DNA of 64,000 bases from the NCBI RefSeq assembly GCF_932526225.1, contig NC_064037.1, positions 3,870,996-3,934,995 of the forward strand, written 5' to 3'. The position numbers and the translations under genes are program-made. Under the pieces are notes generated by a model. It had not been told where the DNA came from, ran no database searches, and saw only the letters and a program-made list of their open reading frames with translations. How positions within the stretch are numbered: position 1 is the first letter of the stretch; every line of letters begins with the position of its first letter. Below, piece after piece: positions 51,301-63,600 of the stretch. The DNA is from Nematostella vectensis. Taxonomy: Eukaryota; Cnidaria; Anthozoa; Actiniaria; Edwardsiidae.

Positions 51301-51727
51301 AAGACAGATTTAAAACTGATTTCTTTTAGACATCGCATCGGCCTCGTATAGATTTTCCTTTTCAGCTAGAACGAGGTCTTGCCGACATTTTTTTAATAAG
51401 GCAGTTTTTCAGGTCTGGGTACAATTTCAATTTCTAATTCCACACAGCAGGAGGTTTCAAAGTATTGTTGGGCGATAGCAGCACATCGAATGGTTACGCA
51501 TGGTTCAAATCAAGCTTTCTAACTCTGTTTTAGAACCTGAAGCAGCCGCTGAAATGAAGGCACATTTTCTAGAAACATCTAATGGTGAGTATGATGATTC
51601 CCTTGAGTGACACAAGCTAAGTTAATGATAGACACCTTTCAGACAAGTAGTTTTAATCATAGCTTTTTAAAAAGCCGCAATGAAATGTAAGGGTGTGTAG
51701 TAATCAATTCAGTATAATTCTCGCGAT
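48374..51727 (+). repeat. Segmental duplication unit C2 (ancestral position)
   Basis: Followed by unique sequence (TACAAATACTTTTCTCG) and the remaining MARVEL exons, so this copy is the one in the original flank. Differences from C1 are single bases and short A/T runs only. Confidence 0.93.
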
Positions 51728-54700
51728 TACAAATACTTTTCTCGTAATTTGACGTTTTTCTAGGTTTCCGTTCATTCATATCAGAGTACGATCCTCACAG
51801 TTTTCAAGTAGCTAGTAACTCAATTTTTCCAATGAAACGTAAAAAGTACTTTCATATTTGCCTTTTCCAGAAAAATCAATATCCATCAATGTTCTCGTTT
51901 AGTTTTCTATCGTATAAATGCCGTACCGTTAATATTTATTGTTCCTTCTATTTACTGATTTAGCCCCAGCACTGCTTGCTGGCAAATACACCTGTCTCGG
52001 GTTCCCTGTGGCCGGTTCTGGTAACCTGGCCTAGTTTACCAGCGTCCCACATGTGTGCAGAAGAAGATCAGTCGACAAAGCAACGTATGCGCGCTGAATC
52101 CAAGCACTTTCTGCGCATGCACTTACTTGATATGCCTAAGCCGTGGCAAAAGTTGAAGCTGGCCTTTGACAGGGAGTTATTCCGGTCATCTAGTGGAATC
52201 ATGAAGCTCGCACAGTTGGTCAGTGGCATTGTTTTAACCTTAGTATATATCCATTGCTCTAATTGTGGTCTTTCCTTCTTTGCCAAGCCATCAATTCAGA
52301 GAATAGATCGTTTTCACGATGTTGCGCGCGCATCCTAAATGCCCCGCCAGTCTGTGTCATTTTGGATGCGCGCTATATCATGAAAAAAGAAAAAAATCAA
52401 AGGGCTCTGTGAGCCAACTCGTGAATGCAAATTTGTTTTTCTAGTTATTTTTGTGTGTGTGCTTAGAAGATATACAGGATGAATTTTGAACATTGGATGA
52501 ACACAACCAAGATGCTGAGAGTACATAAAAGTGTCCTTTCTTTTCGATGTGATGAAACACCAAAAACAGTATGATTATTTATTATTATCATAAAAAGTTA
52601 AAAATTAATAAAAAAATAGATGCCACAAGTAGGGATCGAACCTCCGGTATCTGACGTCTTAGACAAGCGACAGAACCACTATACCACCGAGGCATTGCCG
52701 AAGTAACCCCTGAATAAAAATTAGTTTTTAGCCTAATTGGTATCTCACCGTTCGAACTGCTTTTGCTAGCATGTCAAATTTCGCCCTATTCTTTCCGGAA
52801 ACAAAAGTTAAATACCCGACATAATTAATCAAGCTAGAGTCATAAAATGAAATATAGAAAGGCGGAAAATCGTTATTCGATGAATAAGAGTGTTTGAACG
52901 AGTTTTGTTTGATATTTAGTACTAAAAAAAGAATTATGGAAAAAACAACTTATGAAAGTCCATATTTCTTGACCTGCAAACAGAGGCTTTCTCTTTTTAC
53001 CCTGAAAACAAAGGCCCTGCTAACAGAGGCTTTTCCCTTGTGTTTATCTGACTTTAAATGTCGTAGCTTTGGCTATCCGCTCTTTCAGCACAAAATCGCT
53101 GTTTCAACACAAATTTAAACAAATAACGCGAAAACCCAGAGACGCCAATCTTCAAGTACTAAAACAAGGAGAATTAAAAGCTTGATAGCATTTTACTTGT
53201 TTTGTTTGCAAACTAACAACTTGAATTGGACTGAACCGTAGAAGATCGATTGACGTCAGTGACGAAGGCGCATGCGCACGCTCAACCCACATCGAAGACT
53301 TTTCTGAAAAAAAAAACTAGCTTATATATACTTTATGGCTATAACGTGTTATGAGCGTAGCGGTCACAGGTCGATTACAAGGCTCTTTTATAGTTCTAAG
53401 CTTTAACCGGAAGTTTACAGGAAGATCTAAGAATTGCTGTGTCGCGAAAGCACAGAAAGGCCACTAAAAGTTTACGGATGATCCATCCAACCGTCCGACG
53501 ATCGAGTGACACCTCCAATAACTCGTAAATGCTTTGCAAGCATTCACTAGTTAAAAAAGGGATAGGATACACGGGCACTAGGATAGTCCCGCTCTTTTAA
53601 CTAACTATATTCGAAAATGTAAAATCCAAACGTAATCATTATGTGTGTGCATCTAAGTAAACTATTGATATCCGCTAAAACTGAGCCAATTTACACTTTT
53701 TTCACCTAGTTATAATGATCCCAATTTACCCTCCGACCTTTTAAGTATCCCAAAAATCCTTAAACCGCCACAAACCAGGCAGGCCTTTCGGCCAAATAAA
53801 ATAATTAATGATTGGCGCTTTGTGTTCTACAAACAAACCAAGTCGCATTGAATTGGAGGGGAATAACACAAACACTCGATTTGTGTTATCTGCCTCGGCT
53901 TCGCTTCATCAGATAACACAAACCTCGCCCATACCAATTATCGATGTAACGCTCAACCTCTTCCAATAGTTGATTTTTATCTTCCCTATTTTAGGCACTA
54001 AAACCCTTTGTTTTTTGTTTTTGTTCCATTTGAATGTTTTGCGGATGGTCAACAGGCTGGTGTATTCAACAAATAGCCCGCCGTTTTCAATTGTCCTCTA
54101 GATAAAGTCTTATTAGCCTAAAAGATGACGTCTCGCCTTGTAATAAGCACAACAACTACGGCACTAGACTAACAGATTTCGTTTTTTGGATTGCAGGCAT
54201 CCCTTATAGCGGCCGTGTCCGGCTTGCTGCACTACCACCAGCTAGTGCCCGACACAACCCGAACATCAAGAGCCTTTTTGGTCAGCAGTATTTGTCTGTG
54301 TCTGATGACATGCGCACTGCTCCTAGTGCTGTTGTTTAGTTGTCATCAACAGATGGTCAAGTGTGCTAAAAAATGGAATATGACGGTAAGAAGGCTGATA
54401 AGCGTTATCGATTATAACATATCACGGTATCACGGTAAAGCCCGTATAACACTTCTTACAATATTTACAGAGATGACGGTAAAGCTTGGTACAAACTTGT
54501 GAATATAAAGGTAAAGGCTGGTACACACTTGTGAATGTAAAGCTTGGTACAAACTTGTGAATACACAGGCAAAGCTTTGTGCACACTTGCGAATATCAAG
54601 GTGGAGTTTGGTACATGTTACGGTAAACTAAAGCCTGTTACACATGCAAATAGGCTAGGTAAGGCTTGGTACACACTTGAAAATATTATAAAGGTAAAGC

Positions 54701-56294
54701 TTGGTACACACTTGAAAATATTATAAAGGTAAAGCTTGGTACACACTTGAAAATATTATAAAGGTAAAGATTGGTACACACTTGAAAATATTATAAGGGT
54801 AAAGCTTGGTACACACTTGAAAATATTATATAGGTAAAGCTTGGTACACACTTGAAAATATTATAAAGGTAAAGCTTGGTACACACTTGAAAATATTATA
54901 AAGGTAAAGCTTGGTACTCACTTGAAAATATTATAAAGGTAAAGCTTGGTACACACTTGAAAATATCATAAAGGTAAAGCTTGGTACACACTTGAAAATA
55001 TTATTTAGGTAAAGCTTGGTACACACTTGAAAATATTATAAAGGTAAAGCTTGGTACACACTTGAAAATATTATAAAGGTAAAGCTTGGTACACACTTGA
55101 AAATATCATAAAGGTAAAGCTTGGTACACACTTGAAAATATTATTTAGGTAAAGCTTGGTACACACTTGAAAATATTATATAGGTAAAGCTTGGTACACA
55201 CTTGAAAATATTATATAGGTAAAGCTAGGTACCCACTTGCAAATGTCACTGACCCAGGGTACCCTTCTCTTACAGATGTGTGTCCATTCTGCCGCAGCCA
55301 CTTGTTTGATGCTTGTATTATCATCATTGCTGGCGGTGCAAGCAGCGGACTTACAAAGCGCTTATAGCAGCGCCACAACAAGTGGCGAGAAATGCGTCAA
55401 GTGTAGCAAGCTAAACATAGCGGCGGTGAGTCATTTACAGACACGAGAACGAATAGTGCCAGTATAAACAACCATTACAGCACCGCCTTGTTCGGCTTAC
55501 AAGAAGAACAGCTTCGCAGCCTCTCCCAACAGCGCTAACTGGACTGAGATTTAGCAAAATATAATATCGATTCGTGAGCTTTTTAAAACGAAAAAAATAA
55601 ATAAATAAAATGCAATATTTAGTTAATTGCTGATTCTATGGCAGTCACAGCGGCGTAGCCAGGATTTTTAACAAGAGGGAGCCCAAAAGACCTTTTTCAA
55701 GGCATTTTCTCCTGTATTTTAGATGATGTCTTATACATTTACTGTATTATTTTGCATATGAAGAAAACGTTGTTGTTTTGAGGGACTGGTACCGAGGAAT
55801 CTTAGTTTCTTTTCAGATACTTTCTCCATTGACCAGGGATGGTCACAGTCACTGTTTTTCTCTTTGATTACAATTCATAAAGTTTACGAAGCACTTGCGG
55901 TACGGCAACCTTAAAAAATGACAAGAATTATGCAGTTTTTTTTCCAAATAACGAATATGTTAGTTTCCTTATGTGGAAGTGACCGTGTTTGTCAAAAACG
56001 ACAATTTTTGGCTAAATTTCCTTGATGTGTGCTAGAAGGGAGGGGGGGGGGGGCTGGACTGGGCCACCTCTCTGGTTACGTCCCTCAGTCAAAGACTGAA
56101 TTACAGGAATTAAACATTTCATCTTTTTGTAGGTATTTGGCTTTGTTGCTACAATATTCTATCTGATCGACTTTATCCAGTATATACGGCAGTGGAGCTC
56201 GTCAAAACGTTCGAGTCAGCTCACCAAAGTTCAGCCGTTTGAGGGTTCCTCCCGAGCGAAATCCCCTGCGAATAAACCCGTGGATGGAGTCTAA
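50389..56294 (+). CDS. MARVEL-domain four-helix membrane protein (CMTM/plasmolipin-like)
   Basis: Exons 50389-50448, 51964-52218, 54197-54385, 55276-55425, 56133-56294, all phase 0 and GT-AG; 271 residues. Four hydrophobic helices: IMKLAQL+ASLIAAVSGLLH (formed across an exon junction), FLVSSICLCLMTCALLLVLL, the helix around AATCLMLVLSSLLAVQA, and VFGFVATIFYLIDFIQYI. The KLAQL start of helix 1 and the AAVFGF..YLID pattern of helix 4 are typical of CMTM, MAL and plasmolipin proteins, which act in membrane traffic and receptor regulation. The cytosolic tail is basic and Ser-rich. The start is uncertain: exon 1 joins the second exon in frame, but an ATG at 52051 inside that exon would give 222 residues. 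A possible 51-base exon at 51534-51584 (acceptor TTTTAG, donor GTGAGT) has a stop in the needed frame, so it could only be UTR or an alternative. The helices do not depend on this choice. Confidence 0.82.
52621..52693 (-). tRNA. tRNA-like sequence or tRNA pseudogene
   Basis: On the minus strand GCCTCGG..(72 bases)..GGC plus A. It has a perfect A box (TGGTATAGTGG) and B box (GGTTCGATCCC) at normal spacing and a normal total length. The acceptor stem has one mismatch and two G-U pairs, the T stem one mismatch, and the D stem pairs badly. If numbered as a 72-base tRNA the anticodon would be AAG (Leu), but a leucine tRNA should have a long variable arm, which is absent. Best read as a decayed tRNA or tRNA-derived SINE head with intact Pol III promoter boxes. 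Confidence 0.5.
53880..53922. other. Hairpin, 13-bp perfect stem and 17-base loop
   Basis: TTTGTGTTATCTG and CAGATAACACAAA flank CCTCGGCTTCGCTTCAT. It may be the core of a small palindromic repeat element. It also has a nearby extra AACACAAAC copy to its left. Confidence 0.7.
54656..55235 (+). repeat. 34-bp minisatellite in MARVEL intron 3
   Basis: About 17 units of AAGGTAAAGCTTGGTACACA plus CTTGAAAATATTAT, preceded from about 54430 by degenerate units (GTAAAGC..GGTACAAACTTGTGAAT). Every unit carries GGTAAAG, a donor-like string. Confidence 0.9.
55648..56086 (+). mobile_element. Relative of the 11983 MITE, in MARVEL intron 4
   Basis: Begins CAGCGGCGTAGCCAGGATTT and shares TTTTCTCCTGTATTTTAGAT and CATTTACTGTAT with 11983-12137. 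The right end, near GGTTACGTCCCTCAG, is approximate. No clear target duplication was found. Confidence 0.5.
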
Positions 56295-57660
56295 AAGTAA
56301 ACTTAATAGTTTTATCAAAAACGCTGCAATGCCCTGGGCAATAAATACCCTCTAATGATGCATGGATGATCTGAGATCGCTGGCGATCGCACACGCTTTT
56401 AAAATGTCTTGCCCAAGAAGATACAAAGAAGAACACAGGGCGTAAACCACAGGTAGTCCAAGCTGCCAAAGTATTCCAGTCAAGGAGACGGGTAAATATC
56501 ACAAGTTCTTATTATTAATACGGAAAACGGACCAAACAGGCATAAACCCGAAGTAACTTCAAGGCCAGCAGAAGTGAGGACTTTTCCGCACAGGGATTAT
56601 GATAATGTAATATAAATAAAACTGAAACGACAAATATATGGCTGGTATAAACGAATTATATTGGTGAACAATGGAAGCAACACAAAAACACTAATGAACC
56701 TTATATGTACAAAGAAAGCGTCGATTGTAAAATACTTTAAAAATGTGCGGATACAATGTGGGGGTACAAGTGGCTGCGGTACTGGTCAGCGGTAGGTATC
56801 CATAAAGCAATATGGCGGCGGTGTGGCAACAAAATCAAATTTTGAAACAGCCACTTAAAGTCACCAACTTTAAAATAACAAACTTTTTCAAAAGCTTTTG
56901 AAACAGACTTCTCATACTGTATTGTTTAATAAAAAGCGTGTAAAATTTTTTGAGAATTCTTGTTTATTATGGGAAGTGGAGTGGAGAAAGAGCGCTCACT
57001 AATATCTAAATCAATTCTACAATAGCTACTATTCAGATGTTTTATTGTGTTGAGAGAACTAGTTCATTAGTCGTTTAGAATTTTGTATTCTAGTAAGTTT
57101 TTCACTCTGATTGGGGCCCAAATTGGAGAGCCATATAAGAGAAGATATATATTTTTTTTCTATTTTTGCTTTTTCGTAATTCTCTGTTCATGACTGCGAG
57201 GTGTTGATTCCGCATACCTGTCAACTCTCTCGCATTAGGCGGGAGTCTCAAGATTTTGGACCCCTTCTCCCGCTATCCCGCGTTGAGCACCAAATCTCCC
57301 GCTTTTTAGCGATTTTTATCGCTTCCGCAAAATTATTCTATAGAAAATTGTCATTTTGCTTATTTTCTATTATTGAAAATACATGAAACAATAATTCCCT
57401 TGCGTAGCACAATTTATATAACACCCTCGTGAGATATATAAGTGGATTTGTTGGTGAGAGTTTTCTATACGGCAAACGCCTGCAAGGTTAAACCCACCCC
57501 TCCCCCCCAAAATGAATATAACCACCCCTCCCCCCCAAAAAAAAATTCTCAAGCCTTGAGATTTTCGGAGGTTGACAGGTATGGATTCCGACGCTTTACA
57601 ACAATATCAGCATCTCGTGCTTTTTCTCTTTTTACTTCGTTAAAAAGGAAGGTCAGCTTT
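56295..57660. other. Convergent intergenic region
   Basis: Lies between the stop of the MARVEL gene (+) and the stop of xylose isomerase (-). AATAAA at about 56614-56619 is a possible polyadenylation signal for the MARVEL gene. Contains the ATACCTGTCAAC element at 57214-57582. No other coding exon is seen. Confidence 0.55.
57214..57582. mobile_element. MITE with ATACCTGTCAAC termini, 369 bp
   Basis: Starts ATACCTGTCAACTCTC and ends GAGGTTGACAGGTAT, inverted. A half copy at about 818-890 and a reversed copy starting at 63710 and running off the window share its interior motifs (ATTAGGCGGGAG..CAAGATTTTGGACCC; GCGATTTTTATCG). Non-coding. Confidence 0.65.
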
Positions 57661-60600
57661 TTAAACATAGTGATTCAGAATGGATTCGTATTTCTCTTGT
57701 TTTCCGGACAAAAGCTGCGGCTCACCATTCGCCATTACGAAGTTCTGAAAACACAAACAGACGAACGGCATGGGACACGTCCTGTACAAATACCCGAGTA
57801 CAAAGCGTACAAATATATACAGGGGGTGGGGCACTGGGGGCATTTGCTCCCAATATTTTTAAAAAATATATAAGGAAATTACCAGTAGAGGCGTGGCTGT
57901 GCCCCCCAATATTTTCTTAATGTTTCTGTATTGTGCCCCCCCCGCCCCCCCCCCCCCCCCCCAATCTTACATGGCCTGCTACGGCTTTGATATACACTAT
58001 AGTGCAGCATGGCTGACATAGAGGAGCTTGAAACATTTTTAAATACTAATTAAAAAAAAAGTTCCATAATCATTTTCGCATCATGCTCACGGTAAGCGGG
58101 AAATTTATGAACAGCATTTTGTAACAATTAGAAAAGGAAAAAAAAGGGAAGAAACACAACGAGCAGCTTTAGTATTAGGGCTAATAATAGCTGAGGCAGA
58201 TATACAATAACTCTGAGATCAGATTCATAGAATGAGTTATTATTTTTGCTAAATACACGAAGCATTCTCGTAGGAGAGTACCTACCTCGAGCTCTTCAAG
58301 TGTAGCAAGTCCTTTCTCGATTTTAGAGCCAATGCCAGAGTCGAAGCTTGAATACCTCTCCTTTTAGAGTAACAAGAATTATTAACATAAGATGTAAAGG
58401 TTTAAATGCCGAGGACGAAGGCAGTTCCTCGTATAACAGCCTGAGGGAGAAGTCCGAAAACTCAAAACTCAATTATACTTTACTTTTCTGGTAAAAATCA
58501 AAGGAGGTTCAGTTAATTATTGACCTGAAAGAAACCCCATGAGAGTTGATGGAACATACTGAAAAACTCGTTAGATTATTACATTAATTACAATTAACAT
58601 TTAGACAGAGCGGAGTTCTATGCTATGCACGGAGTCAATTCTCATGGGTGGAGTTAAATTGGAATGATCCAAAAACACTCATTTTCGAAACAACACGGAG
58701 CAAAACGGACGTTTGATATCGAAGTAACGAAGTTTCCTTTTTTCCCACGAAAGAGACTTTCGTTACTTCGGCTAGCCAGGCAAAGAGTGATGCACCAATT
58801 GCGAATATTATTCTCTCTGTTTAAAAACGAGTTAACAATGAGGCAAAAACGAGTTTTCAATGCAGATTTTATTAATTCAAGATCAAGGGATCTTGAATTA
58901 ATAAAATTAATAAATATATAAGACTATAAGTCAGCTAAATCAGCTAAGCTTTAAACTCATTATTTACAGATTGTACTCAGTAATTCTCATATGTTTTTGT
59001 AGGGGTCGGGTTATGCAGAGGGTACGGGTACAGGTACGGGTTCTTTTGTTCCTTTCTATTCAAGGTTAATATATTATCAGTATTCACGGTTAAGACTTCA
59101 CGGTTAATGACTAGTTTTTATTAGTATTTCACTGACCCTGACATGCCCTGACCGTGAGTAATACCTTGACAAGTCCTGACATTTTCCCCTCTTCAATCAA
59201 CGTAGCAGCGCATCTCAACGCTCGTGCTAAAGTATCCATGGCACCTGAATACAAAATCCCGTGAAACAAAATGTAATTGTTAAAGTGTAATAGTCCAAGC
59301 CAGATAAAAGATAACAAAGACATTACAGTGTATTAGTACTAAATAAACTAAAAAGTATTTCTCGGGGTTCTGAAAACCACTCTTTTTTTAGCACTGAAAC
59401 AATAATTGAGCAACAATAGCTTATTGTCACTTTTAGTTTACCTTTAAAGGCTACCAATTGGCAGTTCAACAGTATAGTAGAATTGTGGATAAATACCTAT
59501 GTGTGATATGAACATATCCTCTATGTCTGTGGATTCCCGGCGGACCTTGCAATCAAAGTTAAGCCCTCCAGGTGCGAGCCCCCCCTGCTCAATGATAGCC
59601 TGTAAGAGATGGATGTGATCTTAAAAACAGGGGCTTAGTTTTTGTTTTGGGAGGTGTGCCGATAGATGACATTAAAAAATTATAATGTTAAAGCTGAATA
59701 TTATCAAAAAGTAAACAACTGTTTTATATGGCCATAATAAGTTATTCACATCCAAGAAGTAGCACTGATCTCGAACCAGAATCTTACTGAATATGATATC
59801 CCCGAATATCTTTTGTTGAAGGATTTTTCCAACCCTGCTATCTCTTAGGGTTTAAAATACGACCAGGGGGGGTGTTTAACGGTTTTTATGATTCTGCTAT
59901 TCCTTAGTGTATGAAATTCGGCCAACTTGTTCGACCAACAAACTCTTAAAGAGTTTTTTGACGGTTTCTTAATTCTCCTATCTTTTAGGGTTAAAAAAAA
60001 TCCTTCTACCACACACAATTTGCTATCTCTTAAAGCCGCATTGTCACCAGTTTACTTCCGGAGGTCCGACGTAAACCTCAACCGTTAAAAGACAAAAGAA
60101 TCTATTAAAATCCGAGATATTAAACAGGCCATCCGCTGTAAATTATCAATCACATCCTCGAAGAAACTTCCAATAAACATACTGCTTTCAATATTTTAAA
60201 ATATTTTTCGCGTTTTCCGTTAAAAATCATCGGAGATTGTTACGTAATGGACCGGAAGTTAACTGGTGACAATGCGGCTTTAAGGGTAAGAATTTATGTT
60301 GACCACACCCAAGGTGCTATCCCTTAGGGTTAAAATATATTTTTCGGATTATTACCCCATCTGTTTTTATGGGAGTCCCCCCCCCCCCCCTCGGGATATT
60401 TTCCTTTGCCTTACCTTCATGATGAACATGCAATTCTTGACATTCATAGGGAATTGGTCAGTGTCCCATCCCAGATCTGGAGATCCTGTGTTTGCGTCAA
60501 TTGAGCCCAGCATACCCACCCTACAAACAAATGTAGACATTCCCAACACTCTAATAAAATATGAAAGGGAGGGGGTGGATTTGGTGGTGCACATATACCT

Positions 60601-63600
60601 TTTTTCACTCATATCAACTTGAAAACAAGGAAAATATACCACTTGAAGATTACTATAGGCAGCGCACACCAAAACAACAGTGACAGGGTTCTTTCATTGT
60701 CATTGTCATCATTGTTTTCATTATCATGCAAATTTTGTCACCTCTCAAAAGAGAACTTTCATGCATAATATGCATCCTGATTTTGAAGGTCATTTTAGCA
60801 TATCAAGATGATCATCCTTCAATTTTATCCCTAACACCTCTACTAAAACGGCTAAAGGGCCAAGGGTTCATGTCTTGGAGCTCTATGGATATAACTGCAT
60901 TCTCAATAATATAACATTCTATTCTTTCATATGCCCCTTACTTGGATGCTAGGACAATGTCATGCTCATAGCTGTGTCCAGCCAAGGTTGTGTGGTTTGG
61001 CTCGATATTCAACTGGAATAAGACAAAAGGTGTAACACTCCAATCAGTTTAAGTATGGTTTACATAGATTATTATAATATAGTCAAGAGTTGAGGTAGTC
61101 AAGAAGATAACAGATTGTTAAAACACACGGGTTCGGGGCCGTAGCGGGGGGTGGGGCATTCGGAGCTTGTGCCCCCCCCCCCAAAAAAATTTTTTTTTCT
61201 CAAAAATTAAGAAAAATTACCAGTAGGGGCATGACTGTGCCCCCACACAATTTTCTTGATGTTACTGTACCATGCCCCCACTCCCTTCCACAATATTAGA
61301 GGCCTGCTACATAGCTCTGGGATTCCAAAGTTGATAAGCCTGTTCAGAAACATTATCCACTGCAGAAACCAAGAAAAGAGTAATCATCCCCCCAAAAAAC
61401 TTGGTAAGTGACAGATGCCATTACCTTGAAATGGTGGTCCAGTCCGTATGTCTTCAAAAATCCAATAACAGTTTGGGCATCTAGTGGTTTAAAAGGAAAA
61501 AAAAAATCAATGGTGATAATTAAACAAATAATCAAAAGCTCATTGATCTGTTGTTTCCCCTGAGCCAGATAATATGAATCTAACTCACCATAGTCGTACT
61601 GGTGTCTCGTGAGCCAGATAATATGAATCTAACTCACCATAGTCGTACTGGTTTCCCCTGAGCCAGATAATATGAATCTAATTCACCATAGTCGTACTGG
61701 TGTCTCGTGAGCCAGATAATATGAATCTAACTCACCATAGTCGTACTGGTGTCTCGTGAGCCAGATAATATGAATCTAACTCACCATAGTCGTACTGGTG
61801 TCTCGTGAGCCAGATAATATGAATCTAACTCACCATAGTCGTACTGGTGTCGCGTGAGCCAGATAATATGAATCTAACTCACCATAGTCGTACTGGTGTC
61901 TCGTGAGCCAGATAATATGAATCTAACTTACCATAGTCGTACTGGTGTCTCGTGAGCCAGATAATATGAATCTAACTCACCATAGTCGTACTGGTGTCTC
62001 GTGAGCCATATAATATGAATCTAACTCACCATAGTCGTACTGGTGTCTCGTGAGCCAGATAATATGAATCTAACTCACCATAGTCGTACTGGTGTCTCGT
62101 GGGCCAGATAATATGAATCTAACTCACCATAGTCGTACTGGTGTCTCGTGAGCCAGATAATATGAATCTAACTCACCATAGTCGTACTGGTGTCTCATGA
62201 GCCAGATAATATGAATCTAACTCACCATAGTCGTACTGGTGTCTCGTGAGCCAGATAATATGAATCTAACTCACCATAGTCGTACTGGTGTCTTGTGAGC
62301 CAGATAATATGAATCTAACTCACCATAGTCATACTGGTGTCTCGTTGGTTCTTTAGGCTTTGGCTCAATCAACAGCTGGCCGGTAAATCCTATCTTCTCT
62401 TTGTAAGCTGTTGGCAAATGTATACACAATTAGTTTTTTCCTGCTCTTTTGGTGCAAAATGGTCAAAATTATGTGAATTGCAGTATACATATATGACACA
62501 AAACAAACATGACCACACTATTTGTATTGCCAGAGGGCCAATCTCAGAGTGGCCATTGAACGGGAAAGAATTAAATATTGGTCGGAATATAAAGTCCTTG
62601 ATAACATTCTAATTTGTAGATGAACAAACTCGATAAGGTCTTGATAAAGGTAAATTTGACACCACTGTTTGTTTTTGTGGTTTTTGTAAAACCTGTATCA
62701 GTAGTTAAACTTAAACTTTATTTTTGTAAAAAAATTTTTTCCATAAATCGCATTCTAAGACGACTAAAATGGGCCTTTGCTGTCCCGTGACCTGTTGACT
62801 GTGGATTCACGCCAAATCTTTGACTTTTCTAGCATATTATTTTGAGGGGAGAATTCTAGCTTGTCGGGCGTAACCTCACTACTGGTTTTAAGATATCACC
62901 TTCAAATTTTCGGGATCTGATAGATAATTATGCCATGTCATAAAGTGTGTGAGGAATTTTTGATTTTCGACTGAAGATCGCTTTTATAGCACTTTTCGTG
63001 TCCAAATTTCGCCAGAGATGAGAGTTCCAACTTTGATTCGTGATATTTTGTTGACAGTGTCAAATAACAAAAAGTTCTCACACACTTTGGTAGATCATCT
63101 ATCTGTCATTGAGATGCAATTACGTGCAAGTGCATGCGCAATAACGCGAGGGTGCATTAAGCTCTACAGTAAAATTCTGTACTTTTAAGTTTGAGGCCTC
63201 AAAACTTAAACACGGAATAATCTATTGTAAAAATTAAACTTGCAGGAGATAATTCAATCTTTTATCTTTTATTTGATATATAGTTTGTACATGTTGTGAA
63301 AATTGCGGTGCAACAATATTATTTTTCCGTGGACACGTCGTTAACCTTTACCGAGACTTTAAAAATGGATTTTATTTGGACACTCTGTTATAAAAAAAAA
63401 AAATATTTAATATTATGTGTGTTGTATCTAATGACCAAAATAATGATCAGCTGTAATTATCTTTAAACAACGCTCGTAAAGGGTGGAGTCAGTTCCACTC
63501 CTACTTACCCACAACCATCTTAAAGAAGCTTGCCATGTGGTCCAGCTCTCTCTTGATATCTGTGTTGAGTAGAGTGTGGTATCCCTCTCTGCCACCCCAG

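Larger units (their letters stand above)
52219..54196 (+). other. MARVEL intron 2
   Basis: Bounded by GTCAGT and TTGCAG. It holds a tRNA-like sequence on the minus strand (52621-52693) and a hairpin at 53880-53922. No other gene is seen. Confidence 0.6.

Noticed and set aside
51534-51584. Extra MARVEL exon between exons 1 and 2
   Set aside because: Good splice signals, but the frame needed to link exon 1 to exon 2 has TGA in it; kept only as a possible UTR or alternative exon.
61562-62345. CRISPR-like array (16 repeats at 49-bp spacing)
   Set aside because: There are no distinct spacers; the whole 49-base unit is conserved and it includes an exon end, so it is a minisatellite in a eukaryotic intron.
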